A stretch of DNA of 64,000 nt, taken from Borrelia parkeri (GTDB lineage Bacteria; Spirochaetota; Spirochaetia; Borreliales; Borreliaceae). Below are positions 29,901-38,951 of this stretch, in pieces; positions within the stretch are counted from its first letter, which is position 1; the number at the start of each line of letters is the position of its first letter. Both the position numbers and the translations under genes were made by a program. Below the pieces are notes generated by a model. The model was not told where the DNA came from, made no database searches, and worked only from the letters and a program-made list of their open reading frames with translations. The DNA is taken from positions 496,001-560,000 of the forward strand of contig NZ_CP073159.1 of assembly GCF_023035815.1 (NCBI RefSeq), given 5' to 3'.

Positions 29901-30832
29901 AGCTTGAAAATTTTAAGAGACTTGAAGTTGAGTTAGAGAGAAATAATGAACTGATGAAAGAAGTTTATTATTTCAAGAATAACTTAGAAGAGTTACGGGG
30001 AACTTTAGCAAGTGAAATAAATCTTATTCAAGGATATAAAGGTGACTTTGAAGGTATTACTAGAGAAATTGGAGACATTAAATCTAAATCATCAGATATT
30101 ATTGAGGTATTTAATGATTTAAAGGACCATCAAATGGATATTGAGGGAATTAAAAAAGATCTTACTCAATTCCTTGAATTTTATACTTCTTTTAAGGAGA
30201 GGTATAAGAAATTGACAGAATCTTATGATGAAATGCAGATTTACAAAAGTAAACTTAAGGAGATAAAAGAAGCACAAAGTAATATTCTTGATAATTATGA
30301 TAGGATTAGTAATAAAGATAGCATATTAAAGTCTACATTAGAATCTGTTGATAAAAACTTTGATTTGATAAATGAAATAGAGAGTAGGATGCATGTATTA
30401 TTTAAAGAGAGTTCTGGGTTTCAGCAGAGTCTTGGTGAGTTGAAAGGCATTATGTCAGAATTATTGGTAAATAAAGATTTATCACAGGAAGTGCTAAATA
30501 ATGTTCAAACTCTCAAAGAAATGCTAGGGGAGATTGAGAGCAAGTTGGAACATACTAGAAATATAAGAGAAAAGGTTGCAAAATCTGAGACTCGGTTAGA
30601 GAATTTAAATATTGCTGCGGAAGAGAGAATCAAAACCCTTGGAATTCTTGTAAAAACAGAATCCAAGTACAAAGATAATGTTGGTCTTAATAACGAAACA
30701 GTTAGAGATTCTGTCATTAAGCTTATGAGACAAGGTTGGAGTGCCTTGGAAATTTCTAGAGCTACTAAATTATCTATTGGAGAGGTTGAGCTTATCTTAG
30801 AACTTGGAATTATTAGTAAAAGTGATGATTAA
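23945..30832 (+). CDS. Giant membrane-anchored coiled-coil protein
   Basis: About 2295 residues. After a short N-terminus comes one membrane helix (about residues 4-22), and then almost continuous coiled coil with a charged, Asp/Glu/Lys-rich heptad pattern, lacking enzymatic motifs. Residues 1320-1484 are five 33-residue tandem repeats. The last ~40 residues form a separate compact region (VIKLMRQGWSALEISRATKL) that resembles a helix-turn-helix. A GTG at 23927 would add 6 residues; I prefer the ATG at 23945. Neither has a strong ribosome site. Role unknown; length, anchor and position suggest a structural or tethering function at the inner membrane. Confidence 0.85.
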   Translation: MIDFVTVLVNLLLVFVILFIYRQYDRRSRALDKIKKFIDIAKDNLEDFIDEKTKEINNLAVDMEAYQRSSIEIIKKIDEVQRKIKDKSNDFAEVEKKIAYHDSMLKELDDMALKVQDNIQRLQVDGKIVDKLSKTLKNFNTQIDSIDSRLSTVFEKFDKTNKENLETIKIESWDKFDNTIKDFSVRMDNLDRELISYQESLVMIEEKKREILDKGNEKLENEFKEFVFKIESSIDNYNKSMEDSFGIYETKYKSIENSLDLIVEQAKTKINDKEDFILTRLNEELQIKFDEVFMYVDERSHHMRDKLESKLVLIDNEISSLSSVFKDNTYSRLNSLEETIRQEMRQYEEQFADILEQFRVQIESSVGDIYKEYDSKINQFDKDIRDRIESSLKDANSRIESVQGGVRTLLDDLEEDSNRIYVEFKEKVKGDIDSFSENVFSRMNDVGSELELKLSNISTDIQDRISKLDSSLYSELKEMNEKFVNDYSCLDGNINLKYETLLEALNLKSGELEIQLKDKYKNIADKFEHDIDKLTIKCDEKFSRISEKSDYDYQNFEITSTKLKESISSLNDLLVQDFETLRRDFESKLSKVSADINNEVFNLKSHYGEDIGEFIKQMEADKLQYEHWQRKVGLNLEDIKSYLNKTNEEFLNLIEKQRTKGKELSENIFNELSEHIQKKAMDMHTNWKDELIVLNKSLLDVKISSEELLLSTSSKIDSFEKDVNERLEYVTSKTEDFESSVLDKYKELRDMSYNNSEETLSGIKEFIDNQAEIIHDKIIMMLNGLNEDFSNKEELIKGNIEELDYRLKDFKVECEDVLNNLRSDLDGFIEARMQKVSEIKIDNQKQIDNFLNRISEDILSKRDMLNSEIDNKLNDWQGKLSEISVNIENVLSSGKIDINSINSEMTLKIEDLKSTFEGLESYYLEKIDEFRNQGNVYADELLKNIMSHFDTDTKDLEESLSKKFATVLERSEEFVKEVDSLLKDKRTDIASFQASIDITIDSLNSRFNDVNREINEKYSKVISDSRGYSETLANKLENEIGYEIENVNRRLTDKIDILSKNMDENLENFKSSFDVSKYQVENFEIKIKDIIEKEELRLGELLREIERQYRIRREEAIDYKKAIDSDIIQLREQFIGVINELKNNIEDKSEFLNDLYKERFKIIENNFEERYSTFFIESEGAISKIRDEIYKILTDNDEHLRAKISEMDRNFEIIDGRSKEILELEEDLRKRIQEDSNNIHHQFDVIKSGLEKEIKDHFDMYMIKATAAIDEEIEKYERGINEKISVLKSIENNFEMIEKNLKDKISECHNELDKTLDVRYAELEGKYDEKHLLVEKKINDKTNSVEELIASKYAELEGKYDEKHLLVEKKINDKTNSVEELIASKYAELEGKYDEKHLLVEKKINDKTNSVEELIASKYAELEGKYDEKHLLVEKKINDKTNSVEELIASKYAELEGKYDEKHLLVEKKINDKANSVEELIASKYAELDSKYSNMHLDMENRLNACISDLGIELARSSEKMDKEIEEQLKNLGELKLSLSNIEGDVLKLKEDSYHNVSSYLKLLEEDFFKDLKERSDNLKNSLENFVASSDQRIENLERHIIKSLEDKEILMKNFRVEIEQELMLNKESFYSEFNKEFDVKKRDAESKIVVMETNVTNRIDEFIQLVDNRQNNVDSWFLKVKDDMINWQENAYKELEERAGITKRSLDKIKSDVSAIESGLEVVKDDVNQRTKEIFDRLQADIKEFENRSYLNLKNISNEVQGKVLNIEDFMDFKIKSINDKIDLHVEELATQVEIKFLSQQKDIEDKIIEANEKLEYEFNSMASRLDEEKQNIVSKFLNDTGGFESQVQLMQDDVLKLAEKVHAYRIDIEKTIRENYDSFSSSIREEYTVFENEVKSSLNYSEEEIQALRDSLKIQVNSIESEFKDKYDLMIKGIDDRVSQLKLKVLNYDGELNHFIDEVKDNLIVYKADLREELDSRYAVMSSKLENFKRLEVELERNNELMKEVYYFKNNLEELRGTLASEINLIQGYKGDFEGITREIGDIKSKSSDIIEVFNDLKDHQMDIEGIKKDLTQFLEFYTSFKERYKKLTESYDEMQIYKSKLKEIKEAQSNILDNYDRISNKDSILKSTLESVDKNFDLINEIESRMHVLFKESSGFQQSLGELKGIMSELLVNKDLSQEVLNNVQTLKEMLGEIESKLEHTRNIREKVAKSETRLENLNIAAEERIKTLGILVKTESKYKDNVGLNNETVRDSVIKLMRQGWSALEISRATKLSIGEVELILELGIISKSDD
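27902..28396 (+). repeat. Five in-frame 99-bp tandem repeats
   Basis: Units start at 27902, 28001, 28100, 28199 and 28298, each 99 bp and coding for 33 residues (YAELEGKYDEKHLL... to ...EELIASK). Copies 1-4 appear identical; copy 5 has a few silent changes and one Thr-to-Ala change. A sixth, decayed copy begins at 28397 (YAELDSKYSNMHL). Because 33 residues is not a multiple of 7 the coiled-coil register shifts at every unit unless it uses an 11-residue (hendecad) repeat, which 33 would fit exactly. Confidence 0.97.
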
Positions 30833-30844
30833 AGGGATAATTTT

Positions 30845-32392
30845 GTGAAAAATATATTTGAGGTGGTAAGGACTTTACATCCTCTTGAGATAAAAGTGAT
30901 TTTAAATTATAAAGAGGGAGATGAAATTTTTGCCTTAAGGCTTGCTGCGGATTTACTTTATAATGAAGGACAATCAAATAAAACAATTGAATGGCTTGTT
31001 TCTAAAGATATTCTTAGGGAAACTTTTAGAAAACTTAATGTGTTTTATCGCCTAACTGAAAAAGGTGTTGATGCTTTAGCTAATGGTTTAGTTGAGGAGA
31101 GAATAATCAATCTTGTATCTAGAAAAACAGTTCTAGTTGCCAATTTGCCGTCAGAGTTAGAAATTGATGCCAGAGATGTTGGTAAGGCATTTGGCAATTT
31201 ATCTAAAGAGGGAGTTCTATCTTTGGGATTAGGTAAAGAAATCCTTGTTAAGGATTTAAAGCGTTCTAGTTACAAGATAGTTAAAAAATTACTTTTCAAA
31301 GCTCAAAACAGCGATCTTTTAGAAGATGATTTATCTCAAGATGAATTGTTAGTCATTTCTAATTATTCTAAGAAAAAAGGCGCTGGTGATGTGTTATTTA
31401 AGGTGATAGAAAGCTTGGACCTAAAATTTGAATTTTCCAAATTTGGATTAGAAGTAAAATCTGAACTTGAAAGAAGTAATCTAACAGGTGATGAGATTGT
31501 AAAGTTGACCCCTGAAATGTTAAAAAATAAAACTTATGAAAATAAAAACTTTAGGGCTTATAATATTCATGTTTCATCTAATAAAACCTTTATTGGGCGT
31601 GCAAATCCTTATTCAGAGTATATTGCTAAAGTTAAGGATAAGCTTGTAAGTCTTGGGTTTGAAGAATTTGATGGTCCTTTGGTTGAGAGTGAATTTTTTA
31701 ATAATGATGCTCTTTTTATGCCTCAGTTTCATCCTGCACGTGATATAAGGGATGTTTATTATATCAAGGAACCAAGCGCACTTAAATCTTTGCCCGAGCC
31801 TTATTTTTCTAATGTTAAAGCTGTTCATGAAAATGGTTACACTACAGGTTCAAGAGGTTGGAGGTATGATTTTAGCGAGAGTATTTCAAAAAGATTAGTG
31901 CTTAGAACTCAAGGTACAGTGCTTTCAGCAAAGCAATTAATTAATGCAAAAAATCCTGGTAAATATTTTGGAATTGTTAGGTGTTTTAGATATGATCAAG
32001 TTGATGCTACTCATGGGGCCGATTTTTATCAAACAGAAGGGATTGTTATTGGAGATGTTAATATTAAAACCTTATTAGGTCTTCTTGAAATTTTTGCTAA
32101 AGAATTGGCTGGTGCTACTGATGTTAAATATGTTCCTGCTTATTTTCCATTTACAGAGCCGTCAATTGAAGTTCATGTGAAACATCCTGTGCTTGGTTGG
32201 TTTGAGTTAGGCGGGAGCGGTATTTTTAGACCAGAGGTTACAAAACCTTTTGGAATTGATGTTCCTGTTATTGCTTGGGGTATTGGCATTGATAGAATGG
32301 CTTTAATGCATTTAGGTTTAAGTGATTTAAGGGAGCTTTTTACCCATAATATTGGTGATGTTGTATTGAGGCGAGGAAAAGTCAATGCCTAA
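30845..32392 (+). CDS. pheS: Phenylalanyl-tRNA synthetase alpha subunit, archaeal/eukaryotic type
   Basis: Class II synthetase subunit that charges tRNA-Phe. It has 515 residues, much longer than the ~330-residue bacterial form, because of an N-terminal region of about 200 residues with winged-helix-like DNA-binding domains, as in archaea and eukaryotes. The catalytic part has VRCFRYDQVDATHGADFYQ (motif 2) and GGSGIFRPEV ... WGIGIDRMAL (motif 3). Start GTG behind AAAGGG. It overlaps pheT by 8 bases. Confidence 0.95.
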   Translation: MKNIFEVVRTLHPLEIKVILNYKEGDEIFALRLAADLLYNEGQSNKTIEWLVSKDILRETFRKLNVFYRLTEKGVDALANGLVEERIINLVSRKTVLVANLPSELEIDARDVGKAFGNLSKEGVLSLGLGKEILVKDLKRSSYKIVKKLLFKAQNSDLLEDDLSQDELLVISNYSKKKGAGDVLFKVIESLDLKFEFSKFGLEVKSELERSNLTGDEIVKLTPEMLKNKTYENKNFRAYNIHVSSNKTFIGRANPYSEYIAKVKDKLVSLGFEEFDGPLVESEFFNNDALFMPQFHPARDIRDVYYIKEPSALKSLPEPYFSNVKAVHENGYTTGSRGWRYDFSESISKRLVLRTQGTVLSAKQLINAKNPGKYFGIVRCFRYDQVDATHGADFYQTEGIVIGDVNIKTLLGLLEIFAKELAGATDVKYVPAYFPFTEPSIEVHVKHPVLGWFELGGSGIFRPEVTKPFGIDVPVIAWGIGIDRMALMHLGLSDLRELFTHNIGDVVLRRGKVNA

Positions 32393-34079
32393 GGTTGAAA
32401 TTTATAAGAGTATTTTATTAGAAAAGATAGGAAAAATTTTAACGAAATCTGAACTTGTGTCTATTCTTGAAATGACTAAGGCTGAAATTTGTGAATTTGA
32501 TACGGTTAATGATAAGATCAAAATTGAATTTAATGATACAAATAGACCCGATTTATGGTCTTATACAGGACTTGCGCGTCAAATTAAGACATATCTTTTT
32601 GGTCATTTACCTTCTTTTAAGTTTTTTTCAATGGCAGATAATTTGCAAAAATTTTATGGTGAAATTTTGGTCAGTCCCGAAGTATTTAGTATTAGGCCTT
32701 TTATTTTTGGATTTTTGGCCAAAGGTGTGATTTGCAATGAACGAATGCTTGAAACTTTGATTCAGTTGCAGGAAAAGCTTTGTCATAATTATGGACAAAA
32801 GCGTAAAAGGGTTGCGATGGGGATGTACTCATCAGATTTAATTGAGTTTCCATTAAGTTATACTGTATGTAATTCTGATTATAGATTTATTCCTCTAGGT
32901 ATGGATACTGAAATGTCTATTGAGGAGATCAATAGGGTACATTCTAAAGGAATAGAATATTCGACTATTCTTGCAAGTTTTAATAAATATCCTTTATTGT
33001 TAGATTATAATGATAAGGTTCTCTCTTATCCTCCGGTAATCAATTCTCATGATATTGGAGCTTTAAAGGTAGGTGATACCGATTTATTTATTGAAGTTAC
33101 GGGAACTAATCTTGAGGCTACTTTGTTATCTTTGTCAGTGATTGCTTGTGATTTGCATGATATGGGTTTTGAAATTTTACCAGTAAAGACCATCTTTCCT
33201 AACGAAACTTTATTTGGGAAAGAAATAATTTGTCCTTATTATTTTCAAAATACACTAGAGGTTAATGTTGATAATGTTAATAAAATGCTTGGTAGCAATT
33301 TTACGGCAAATAATATGTGTCTTGACTTAAAAAAATTAGGGATCTCAGCTTACTTTAAGGAATTAGATAAATTTTATGTTATTCCTCCTGTTTATAGGAA
33401 TGATTTTCTTCATGAAGTAGATGTTATTGAAGAAATAATGATAGGTATGGGATTGGATAATTTTAAGCCAGAGCTTCCCAAAGATTTTACTCTAGGAAGA
33501 CTGAGTCAGATAGAAGAGTTTTCAAGAAATATTAAAAATTTAATGATTGGAATGGGATTTCAGGAAATGATTTATAATTATCTGGGATCTAAGACAGATT
33601 TTATTGAAAAGATGAATATTGAAGGTGATGATTTTTTAAGTGTTGCTAATCCAATGACAGAGGGGTATGAGTATATTAGGGGCTCAATAGTGTCTGATTT
33701 GCTTAAATCTGAGAGTATTAGTTCCAATTTTCCTTATCCGCATAAGATTTTTGAGATTGGGAAGGTAGCTTTAAAAGATTTAAATAGTGTTGATGGTACT
33801 ATTACTTATGATAATTTGGCTTTTTTGATGGCTGATAAGGAGTTTTCATTTAATGAGATTAATTCTTTAGTTTCATCTCTTTTTTATTATTTAAATATTG
33901 AATTTAAGTTAAGAGAATCAAGAAAATCTCTTTATATAGATGGCAGAGGTGCTGATATTTTAATCAATGACACCGTCTTAGGTGGCTTTGGTGAAGTATC
34001 GCCTTACATATTGAGAAATTTTGGAATTATGGTTCCATGTTGTGTCCTAGAGATTAATCTTAATAAACTTTTAAATTAA
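32385..34079 (+). CDS. pheT: Phenylalanyl-tRNA synthetase beta subunit, archaeal/eukaryotic type
   Basis: Partner of the pheS product in an alpha2-beta2 enzyme. It has 564 residues, as in archaeal PheT, rather than the ~800 of typical bacteria: it lacks the N-terminal tRNA-binding (EMAP-like) and C-terminal anticodon-binding domains. NDTNRPDLWSYTGLARQ near residue 50 is characteristic. The middle B3/B4 editing and B5 regions can be placed only roughly. Its ATG lies inside the end of pheS. Confidence 0.94.
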   Translation: MPKVEIYKSILLEKIGKILTKSELVSILEMTKAEICEFDTVNDKIKIEFNDTNRPDLWSYTGLARQIKTYLFGHLPSFKFFSMADNLQKFYGEILVSPEVFSIRPFIFGFLAKGVICNERMLETLIQLQEKLCHNYGQKRKRVAMGMYSSDLIEFPLSYTVCNSDYRFIPLGMDTEMSIEEINRVHSKGIEYSTILASFNKYPLLLDYNDKVLSYPPVINSHDIGALKVGDTDLFIEVTGTNLEATLLSLSVIACDLHDMGFEILPVKTIFPNETLFGKEIICPYYFQNTLEVNVDNVNKMLGSNFTANNMCLDLKKLGISAYFKELDKFYVIPPVYRNDFLHEVDVIEEIMIGMGLDNFKPELPKDFTLGRLSQIEEFSRNIKNLMIGMGFQEMIYNYLGSKTDFIEKMNIEGDDFLSVANPMTEGYEYIRGSIVSDLLKSESISSNFPYPHKIFEIGKVALKDLNSVDGTITYDNLAFLMADKEFSFNEINSLVSSLFYYLNIEFKLRESRKSLYIDGRGADILINDTVLGGFGEVSPYILRNFGIMVPCCVLEINLNKLLN

Positions 34080-34094
34080 TACAAATATTTTTTA

Positions 34095-34123
34095 TTGATG
34101 TAACATTTGGATGAAGTTATATT
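34095..34123 (+). promoter_or_regulatory. Promoter for trxB
   Basis: TTGATG at 34095-34100 and TATATT at 34118-34123 with a 17-base spacer. Transcription would start near 34130, 48 bases before the trxB ATG. This separates trxB from the der-pheT run. Confidence 0.5.
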
Positions 34124-34177
34124 TAAACATTTTATATAGTGTATTTTAATAAGTGAAATAGGAGTTGCGGGATATTT

Positions 34178-35155
34178 ATGTTAGAGTTTGAAGTACTGGA
34201 TATAAAAAAGAGTAATAAAAAGGTTTTAAGAACAGCGATGAGTTCCATTGAGGATGTAATCATTATTGGTTCAGGACCCGCGGGTCTTACGGCTGGAATC
34301 TATACTGTTATGAGTGGATATAAGACAGTTATTTTAGAAGGACCTGAGCCTGGAGGGCAGCTTACAACAACTACGGAAGTGTATAATTATCCAGGATTTA
34401 AAAACGGTGTAAATGGAAGAGAATTGATGTTAAATATGAAAGAACAGGTGATCAATCTGGGTGCTATCACTTATCTTGAGACTGTAACATCTATAGAAAA
34501 AAGAGATAATATTTTTTATCTCTTTACTGATAATTATATTTATAAAAGTAAAGCTGTTATTATTGCAGCGGGATCGGTACCTAAAAAACTTAATACTCTT
34601 AAGAATTCAGATTTGTTTTGGAATAAAGGTATTTCTGTGTGTGCAATTTGTGATGGGCATCTTTTTAAGGGAAAAACAGTTGTAGTAATTGGTGGGGGTA
34701 ATACCGCAATCTCGGAAGCTATTTATTTAAGCAAATTATCAGAAAAGGTATATGTTATTGTGAGAAAGGATTATTTGAAAGCTATTGCTATGTTAAGACA
34801 GAATGTTGAAAAATTACCTAATGTTGAGATTTTATATAACTGTGAGGCTATAGAAGTTAATGGAGATAATGTTGTATCTATGGTGCAAATTATTGATAAT
34901 AAGAATAATTCTACTTTTAAATTAAGTGTAGATGGGATATTTATGGCTATTGGTTATAAGCCAAATACGGAGTTTGTAAAAGGATTTTTGGAATTGGATG
35001 AGGATGGATATATCTCTACTCAAGATTTCGTTAAGACTAGTGTTGAGGGAGTGTTTTCGTGTGGTGATGTTAGTAACAAGCTTTATGCACAGGCTATTAC
35101 AGCTGCTGCTGAAGGGTTCCTAGCTTCTGTTGAGCTGAGAAATTTTTTGGGATAA
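34178..35155 (+). CDS. trxB: Thioredoxin reductase
   Basis: NADPH- and FAD-dependent flavoenzyme that reduces thioredoxin. It has 325 residues with GSGPAGLTAGIY (FAD, near 32), the redox pair CAIC (about 154-157), GGGNTAISEA (NADPH site) and the second FAD motif GVFSCGDV near the C-terminus. The start at 34178 includes about 25 residues before the FAD motif; an ATG at 34238 (MSSIEDVIIIGSGP) is a possible shorter start. AGGAG lies 12 bases before the first ATG. Confidence 0.95.
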   Translation: MLEFEVLDIKKSNKKVLRTAMSSIEDVIIIGSGPAGLTAGIYTVMSGYKTVILEGPEPGGQLTTTTEVYNYPGFKNGVNGRELMLNMKEQVINLGAITYLETVTSIEKRDNIFYLFTDNYIYKSKAVIIAAGSVPKKLNTLKNSDLFWNKGISVCAICDGHLFKGKTVVVIGGGNTAISEAIYLSKLSEKVYVIVRKDYLKAIAMLRQNVEKLPNVEILYNCEAIEVNGDNVVSMVQIIDNKNNSTFKLSVDGIFMAIGYKPNTEFVKGFLELDEDGYISTQDFVKTSVEGVFSCGDVSNKLYAQAITAAAEGFLASVELRNFLG

Positions 35156-35183
35156 TTAGATTACTTTGATTCTAAAAAATATG

Positions 35184-35918
35184 TTAAAGTAAGTTAAGTT
35201 GTCTTTTTATTTCAAATATTAAAATTCCTGTTGAAACCGATACATTCAATGAATCTATTTTGCCTGTAGTTGGGATTTTTACTAAAAAATCTGAATTTTC
35301 TTTTATTAATTTGTGTATTCCTTTGCCCTCATTTCCCATAATAAGTGCAATTTTGGTATCATTTATTTTCATTGTGTTTATTGCTTTTCCTTTGATATCG
35401 CTTGCATATATCCAAAATCCATTTTTTTTTAAATCTTTTATTATATTATTTATATTTGGGACTATCAATTTATTAACATATTGACTTGCGCCAGAGCTAG
35501 TTCTTAAGGTGGTTGCGTTGTCTTTTGCACTGCGTCTTTGGCTAGTAATTACAAGATCAATGTTAAATTGTTCTGATGTTCTAAGAATTGCTCCAAAATT
35601 TTGAGGATCTTCTATTCCATCAAGTATTAAGATAAATACATTATTTTTATGTTGAAATTCTTCTAAGAATTCTTCTAAATTTTTATCTTGTTTGTTTGTA
35701 TTGTTAGATTTAGAAATTTTTAATTTTAATGCAAAACCCCTATGATTGTTGTTGCCAATTATCTTAGCAAGATCATTCACTTTTATTATTTTAGTATTAT
35801 ATTCTCTGGCTATTTTTTCAATATTTATGCTTTTTGGACTTGTTTTTGAAATGTATAATTCAAGTCCTTTATTATTTTTTATGCTTTCAATTATTGAATT
35901 GGCGTGTGTAATATACAT
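35184..35918 (-). CDS. rlmB: 23S rRNA 2-prime-O-methyltransferase, SpoU/TrmH (RlmB-like)
   Basis: A 244-residue SPOUT (trefoil-knot) methyltransferase with an N-terminal substrate-binding domain (1-85) and a C-terminal knot. The three SpoU motifs are present: DGIEDPQNFGAILRTSEQF, IMGNEGKGI and SLNVSVSTGILIFE. RlmB methylates G2251 of 23S rRNA; the exact target in this organism is inferred. One base separates its start from the dnaJ stop. Confidence 0.87.
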   Translation of the reverse strand: MYITHANSIIESIKNNKGLELYISKTSPKSINIEKIAREYNTKIIKVNDLAKIIGNNNHRGFALKLKISKSNNTNKQDKNLEEFLEEFQHKNNVFILILDGIEDPQNFGAILRTSEQFNIDLVITSQRRSAKDNATTLRTSSGASQYVNKLIVPNINNIIKDLKKNGFWIYASDIKGKAINTMKINDTKIALIMGNEGKGIHKLIKENSDFLVKIPTTGKIDSLNVSVSTGILIFEIKRQLNLL

Positions 35919-35919
35919 A

Positions 35920-37017
35920 CTAAATTTTATTTAAAGTGACTTTGTCAATATCATTGATTTCCTTGCTTAAATCTTCCAGTAGACGAATGGCATTATAACT
36001 TAAATTTTTAGGAGTTTTGATCTTAATAATCAAAATGAGATTTCCAAATTTTTCTGTATGTAGTATTGGCATGCCTTCATTCTTGATGATGATTTGTTCA
36101 TCATTTTCTGTTCCTTTTGGGATCTTTATTTCAATCTTTTTTTCTGCTATTGTTTGTATTTTTATCTCTTTTCCAAGTGCTGCTTGAGTAAAACTTATTG
36201 GAAGAGTTGCGTATAGATCTTTTCCATTTCTTTTGAAAGTTCTATGGGGTTTTATTGATACTCTTATGTAGAGATCCCCATATTGTTGATTATCGGGATT
36301 TACGCTGCCTTTTCCTCTCATTTTTATTTGTTGAGAATCATCAATTCCTGCTGGAATCTTAAGTTCGATTGTTTCTTTATATTTAAGGCTACCAGCTCCT
36401 TTGCATGATTTGCAAGGATTTGATATTATTTTTCCATTTCCATGGCATTTGGGACATGTAGTTGTTACTCTAAAAAAGCCTCCTCCTTGCATTACTCGGC
36501 CACCACCATTACACATGTTGCATATTGAAGGGCTGGTTCCTTTTTCAGATTTTTTTCCTAAGCAAGATTCACATAACATATTTCTTGCGATATTAATGTT
36601 ATTTTTATAACCTAAATAGGCATCCTCAAGTGATATTTCTATTTGATATGTTATATCTTGACCCTTTTCATTTTGTCTATTTTTATCTTGTCCTCGTCTT
36701 CCAGTAAAGAATGAATCAAAGATATCTCCAAAATCTTCAAAAATGTCTGAGAATCCACTAAAGCCACTAGAAAAACCACTAAATCCCCCTCCACCTTCAA
36801 AAGCTGTGTGTCCAAATCGATCGTATTGAGCACGTTTATTGTCATCTCCCAAGACCTCATAAGCCTCTGTTGCTTCTTTAAAAATAGATTCAGCTTCTTT
36901 GTTATCTTTATTTTTGTCAGGGTGATATTTGATTGCTATTTTTCTATATGCTTTTTTGATTTCATCTTTTGAGGCTCCTTTTGAGAGCCCCAAAATTTCA
37001 TAATAATCTCTTTTCAC
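35920..37017 (-). CDS. dnaJ: Chaperone protein DnaJ
   Basis: Co-chaperone that delivers substrates to DnaK. It has 365 residues. J domain 1-70 with the HPD motif (KYHPDKNKD), a Gly/Phe-rich linker (about 75-100), four zinc-finger repeats CxxCxGxG ([32 protein letters not shown]) and two C-terminal substrate domains. The first repeat ends GKK rather than GxG. Start codon GTG shares one base with the dnaK stop (TAGTG). Confidence 0.97.
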   Translation of the reverse strand: MKRDYYEILGLSKGASKDEIKKAYRKIAIKYHPDKNKDNKEAESIFKEATEAYEVLGDDNKRAQYDRFGHTAFEGGGGFSGFSSGFSGFSDIFEDFGDIFDSFFTGRRGQDKNRQNEKGQDITYQIEISLEDAYLGYKNNINIARNMLCESCLGKKSEKGTSPSICNMCNGGGRVMQGGGFFRVTTTCPKCHGNGKIISNPCKSCKGAGSLKYKETIELKIPAGIDDSQQIKMRGKGSVNPDNQQYGDLYIRVSIKPHRTFKRNGKDLYATLPISFTQAALGKEIKIQTIAEKKIEIKIPKGTENDEQIIIKNEGMPILHTEKFGNLILIIKIKTPKNLSYNAIRLLEDLSKEINDIDKVTLNKI

Positions 37018-38915
37018 TATTTCTTATCCTCATCAACAACTTCGTAATCAGCTTCTTTGCTTTCACTACTTGCATTGTTTTGAGCATTGTCTTGATTTGA
37101 TGAACTGGATTGAGCATCTTTGTACATCATTTCAGCTATTTTATAAGAAGCTTGTTGAAGTTCTTCTGTTTTTGATTTAATTAAAGCTATATCTGAGCCT
37201 TCTAGTGCATCTTTAAGTTCCTTTATTTTATTTTCAATATCTTCCTTATCCTCACTTGTTATTTTTTCTCTATATTCTTTTAGAGATTTTTCTGTTTGGT
37301 AAATTAAGGAATTAGCTACATTTTTTGCTTCTATGCTCTCTTTCAGTTTTTTATCTTCTTCAGCATGAGCCTCAGCATCTTTAACCATTCTCTCAATTTC
37401 GTCTTCAGATAGTCCTGATGATGATTCAATTCGAATTTTTTGTTCTTTTCCAGTTCCCATATCTTTAGCAGAAACATGAACTATTCCATTAGCATCAATG
37501 TCAAAGCTAACTTCTATTTGTGGAACTCCTCTTGGTGCTGCTGGTATTCCGTCAAGAATAAAATTACCCAGTACTCTGTTTTGTGATGCCATTTCACGTT
37601 CACCTTGCAAGACTTTAATGTCTACAGAAGTTTGATTATCTGCTGCTGTTGAGAATACCTGACTCTTTTTGGTAGGAATTGTAGTGTTTCTCTCAATTAG
37701 CTTTGTCATAACTCCACCAAGGGTTTCAATACCTAATGAGAGAGGTGTAACATCAAGGAGTACCATATCTTTAGTTTCTCCTGTCAATATTCCACCTTGA
37801 ATTGCAGCTCCTATTGCAACAGCTTCATCAGGGTTTACACCTTTATTTGGTTCTTGACCGAATATTTCTTTTACGATTTTTTGAATGGCTGGTATTCTTG
37901 TGGAGCCTCCAACAAGTATTACTTCATTGATGTCAGAAGCCTTAAGTCCAGCGTCTTTAATAGCCTTAAGGCATGGTTCTTTTGTTTTTTGAACTAAATG
38001 ATCCACCATTTGTTCGAATTTTGCTCTTGTGAGAGTGTATTGTAGGTGTTTAGGTCCATTTGCATCGGCTGTTATGAATGGAAGATTTATTGATGCTTCT
38101 TGAGCACCTGAGAGTTCTATTTTTGCCTTTTCGGCTGCTTCTTTAAGCCTTTGAAGTGCCATTTTGTCGTTTGATAGGTCAATAGCACTGTCTTTTTTGA
38201 ATTCAGTAATTAAATGTTTGATGATTTCATCATCGAAGTTATCTCCCCCAAGATGGGTATCTCCATTTGTTGATTTAACTTCAAAAACACCATCCCCAAG
38301 TTCAAGTATTGAGATATCGAACGTTCCACCACCAAGATCATAAACAGCAACTATTTCTTCATTTTTTTTCTCAATTCCATAAGCAAGAGCTGCAGCTGTT
38401 GGTTCATTAACGATTCTTTTAACATCAAGTCCTGCAATCTTACCAGCATCTTTTGTTGCTTGCCTTTGAGCGTCATTGAAATATGCTGGAACCGTGATTA
38501 CAGCTTCAGTAACAGTTTCTCCTAAATAGGCCTCAGCTGTTTCTTTCATTTTGGTAAGAGTTGCAGCTGATATTTCTGGTGGTGACATTTGTTTTTTTAT
38601 ATTGGAAATGTTTACACGAGCATCTCCATTTTGTCCCTTTTCTACTTTATAAGGAACCATTTTGATTTCACTTGCAACTTCTTCAAATCTTCTTCCCATA
38701 AATCTTTTTATTGAGTATATAGTGTTTTCAGGATTTGTAACCATCTGGTTTTTTGCTACTTGTCCTACAAGTCGTTCACCCTTGTTTGTGTAAGCTACAA
38801 TTGATGGAGTAGTTCTTCCTCCTTCTGAATTTTGTATTACAACAGGTTTTCCGTGTTCCATTATGGCCACACATGAATTTGTTGTCCCAAGGTCAATTCC
38901 TATTATCTTTCCCAT
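37017..38915 (-). CDS. dnaK: Chaperone protein DnaK (Hsp70)
   Basis: ATP-dependent chaperone. It has 632 residues: nucleotide-binding domain with [12 protein letters not shown] at the N-terminus and [10 protein letters not shown] near residue 337; substrate-binding domain from about 390, and a helical lid ending in [10 protein letters not shown]. The ATG has a near-perfect AAGGAGG site. It lies between grpE and dnaJ. Confidence 0.98.
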   Translation of the reverse strand: MGKIIGIDLGTTNSCVAIMEHGKPVVIQNSEGGRTTPSIVAYTNKGERLVGQVAKNQMVTNPENTIYSIKRFMGRRFEEVASEIKMVPYKVEKGQNGDARVNISNIKKQMSPPEISAATLTKMKETAEAYLGETVTEAVITVPAYFNDAQRQATKDAGKIAGLDVKRIVNEPTAAALAYGIEKKNEEIVAVYDLGGGTFDISILELGDGVFEVKSTNGDTHLGGDNFDDEIIKHLITEFKKDSAIDLSNDKMALQRLKEAAEKAKIELSGAQEASINLPFITADANGPKHLQYTLTRAKFEQMVDHLVQKTKEPCLKAIKDAGLKASDINEVILVGGSTRIPAIQKIVKEIFGQEPNKGVNPDEAVAIGAAIQGGILTGETKDMVLLDVTPLSLGIETLGGVMTKLIERNTTIPTKKSQVFSTAADNQTSVDIKVLQGEREMASQNRVLGNFILDGIPAAPRGVPQIEVSFDIDANGIVHVSAKDMGTGKEQKIRIESSSGLSEDEIERMVKDAEAHAEEDKKLKESIEAKNVANSLIYQTEKSLKEYREKITSEDKEDIENKIKELKDALEGSDIALIKSKTEELQQASYKIAEMMYKDAQSSSSNQDNAQNNASSESKEADYEVVDEDKK

Positions 38916-38951
38916 ATAAAACCTCCTTTTGTATTTTTTTGATTTCTAATA

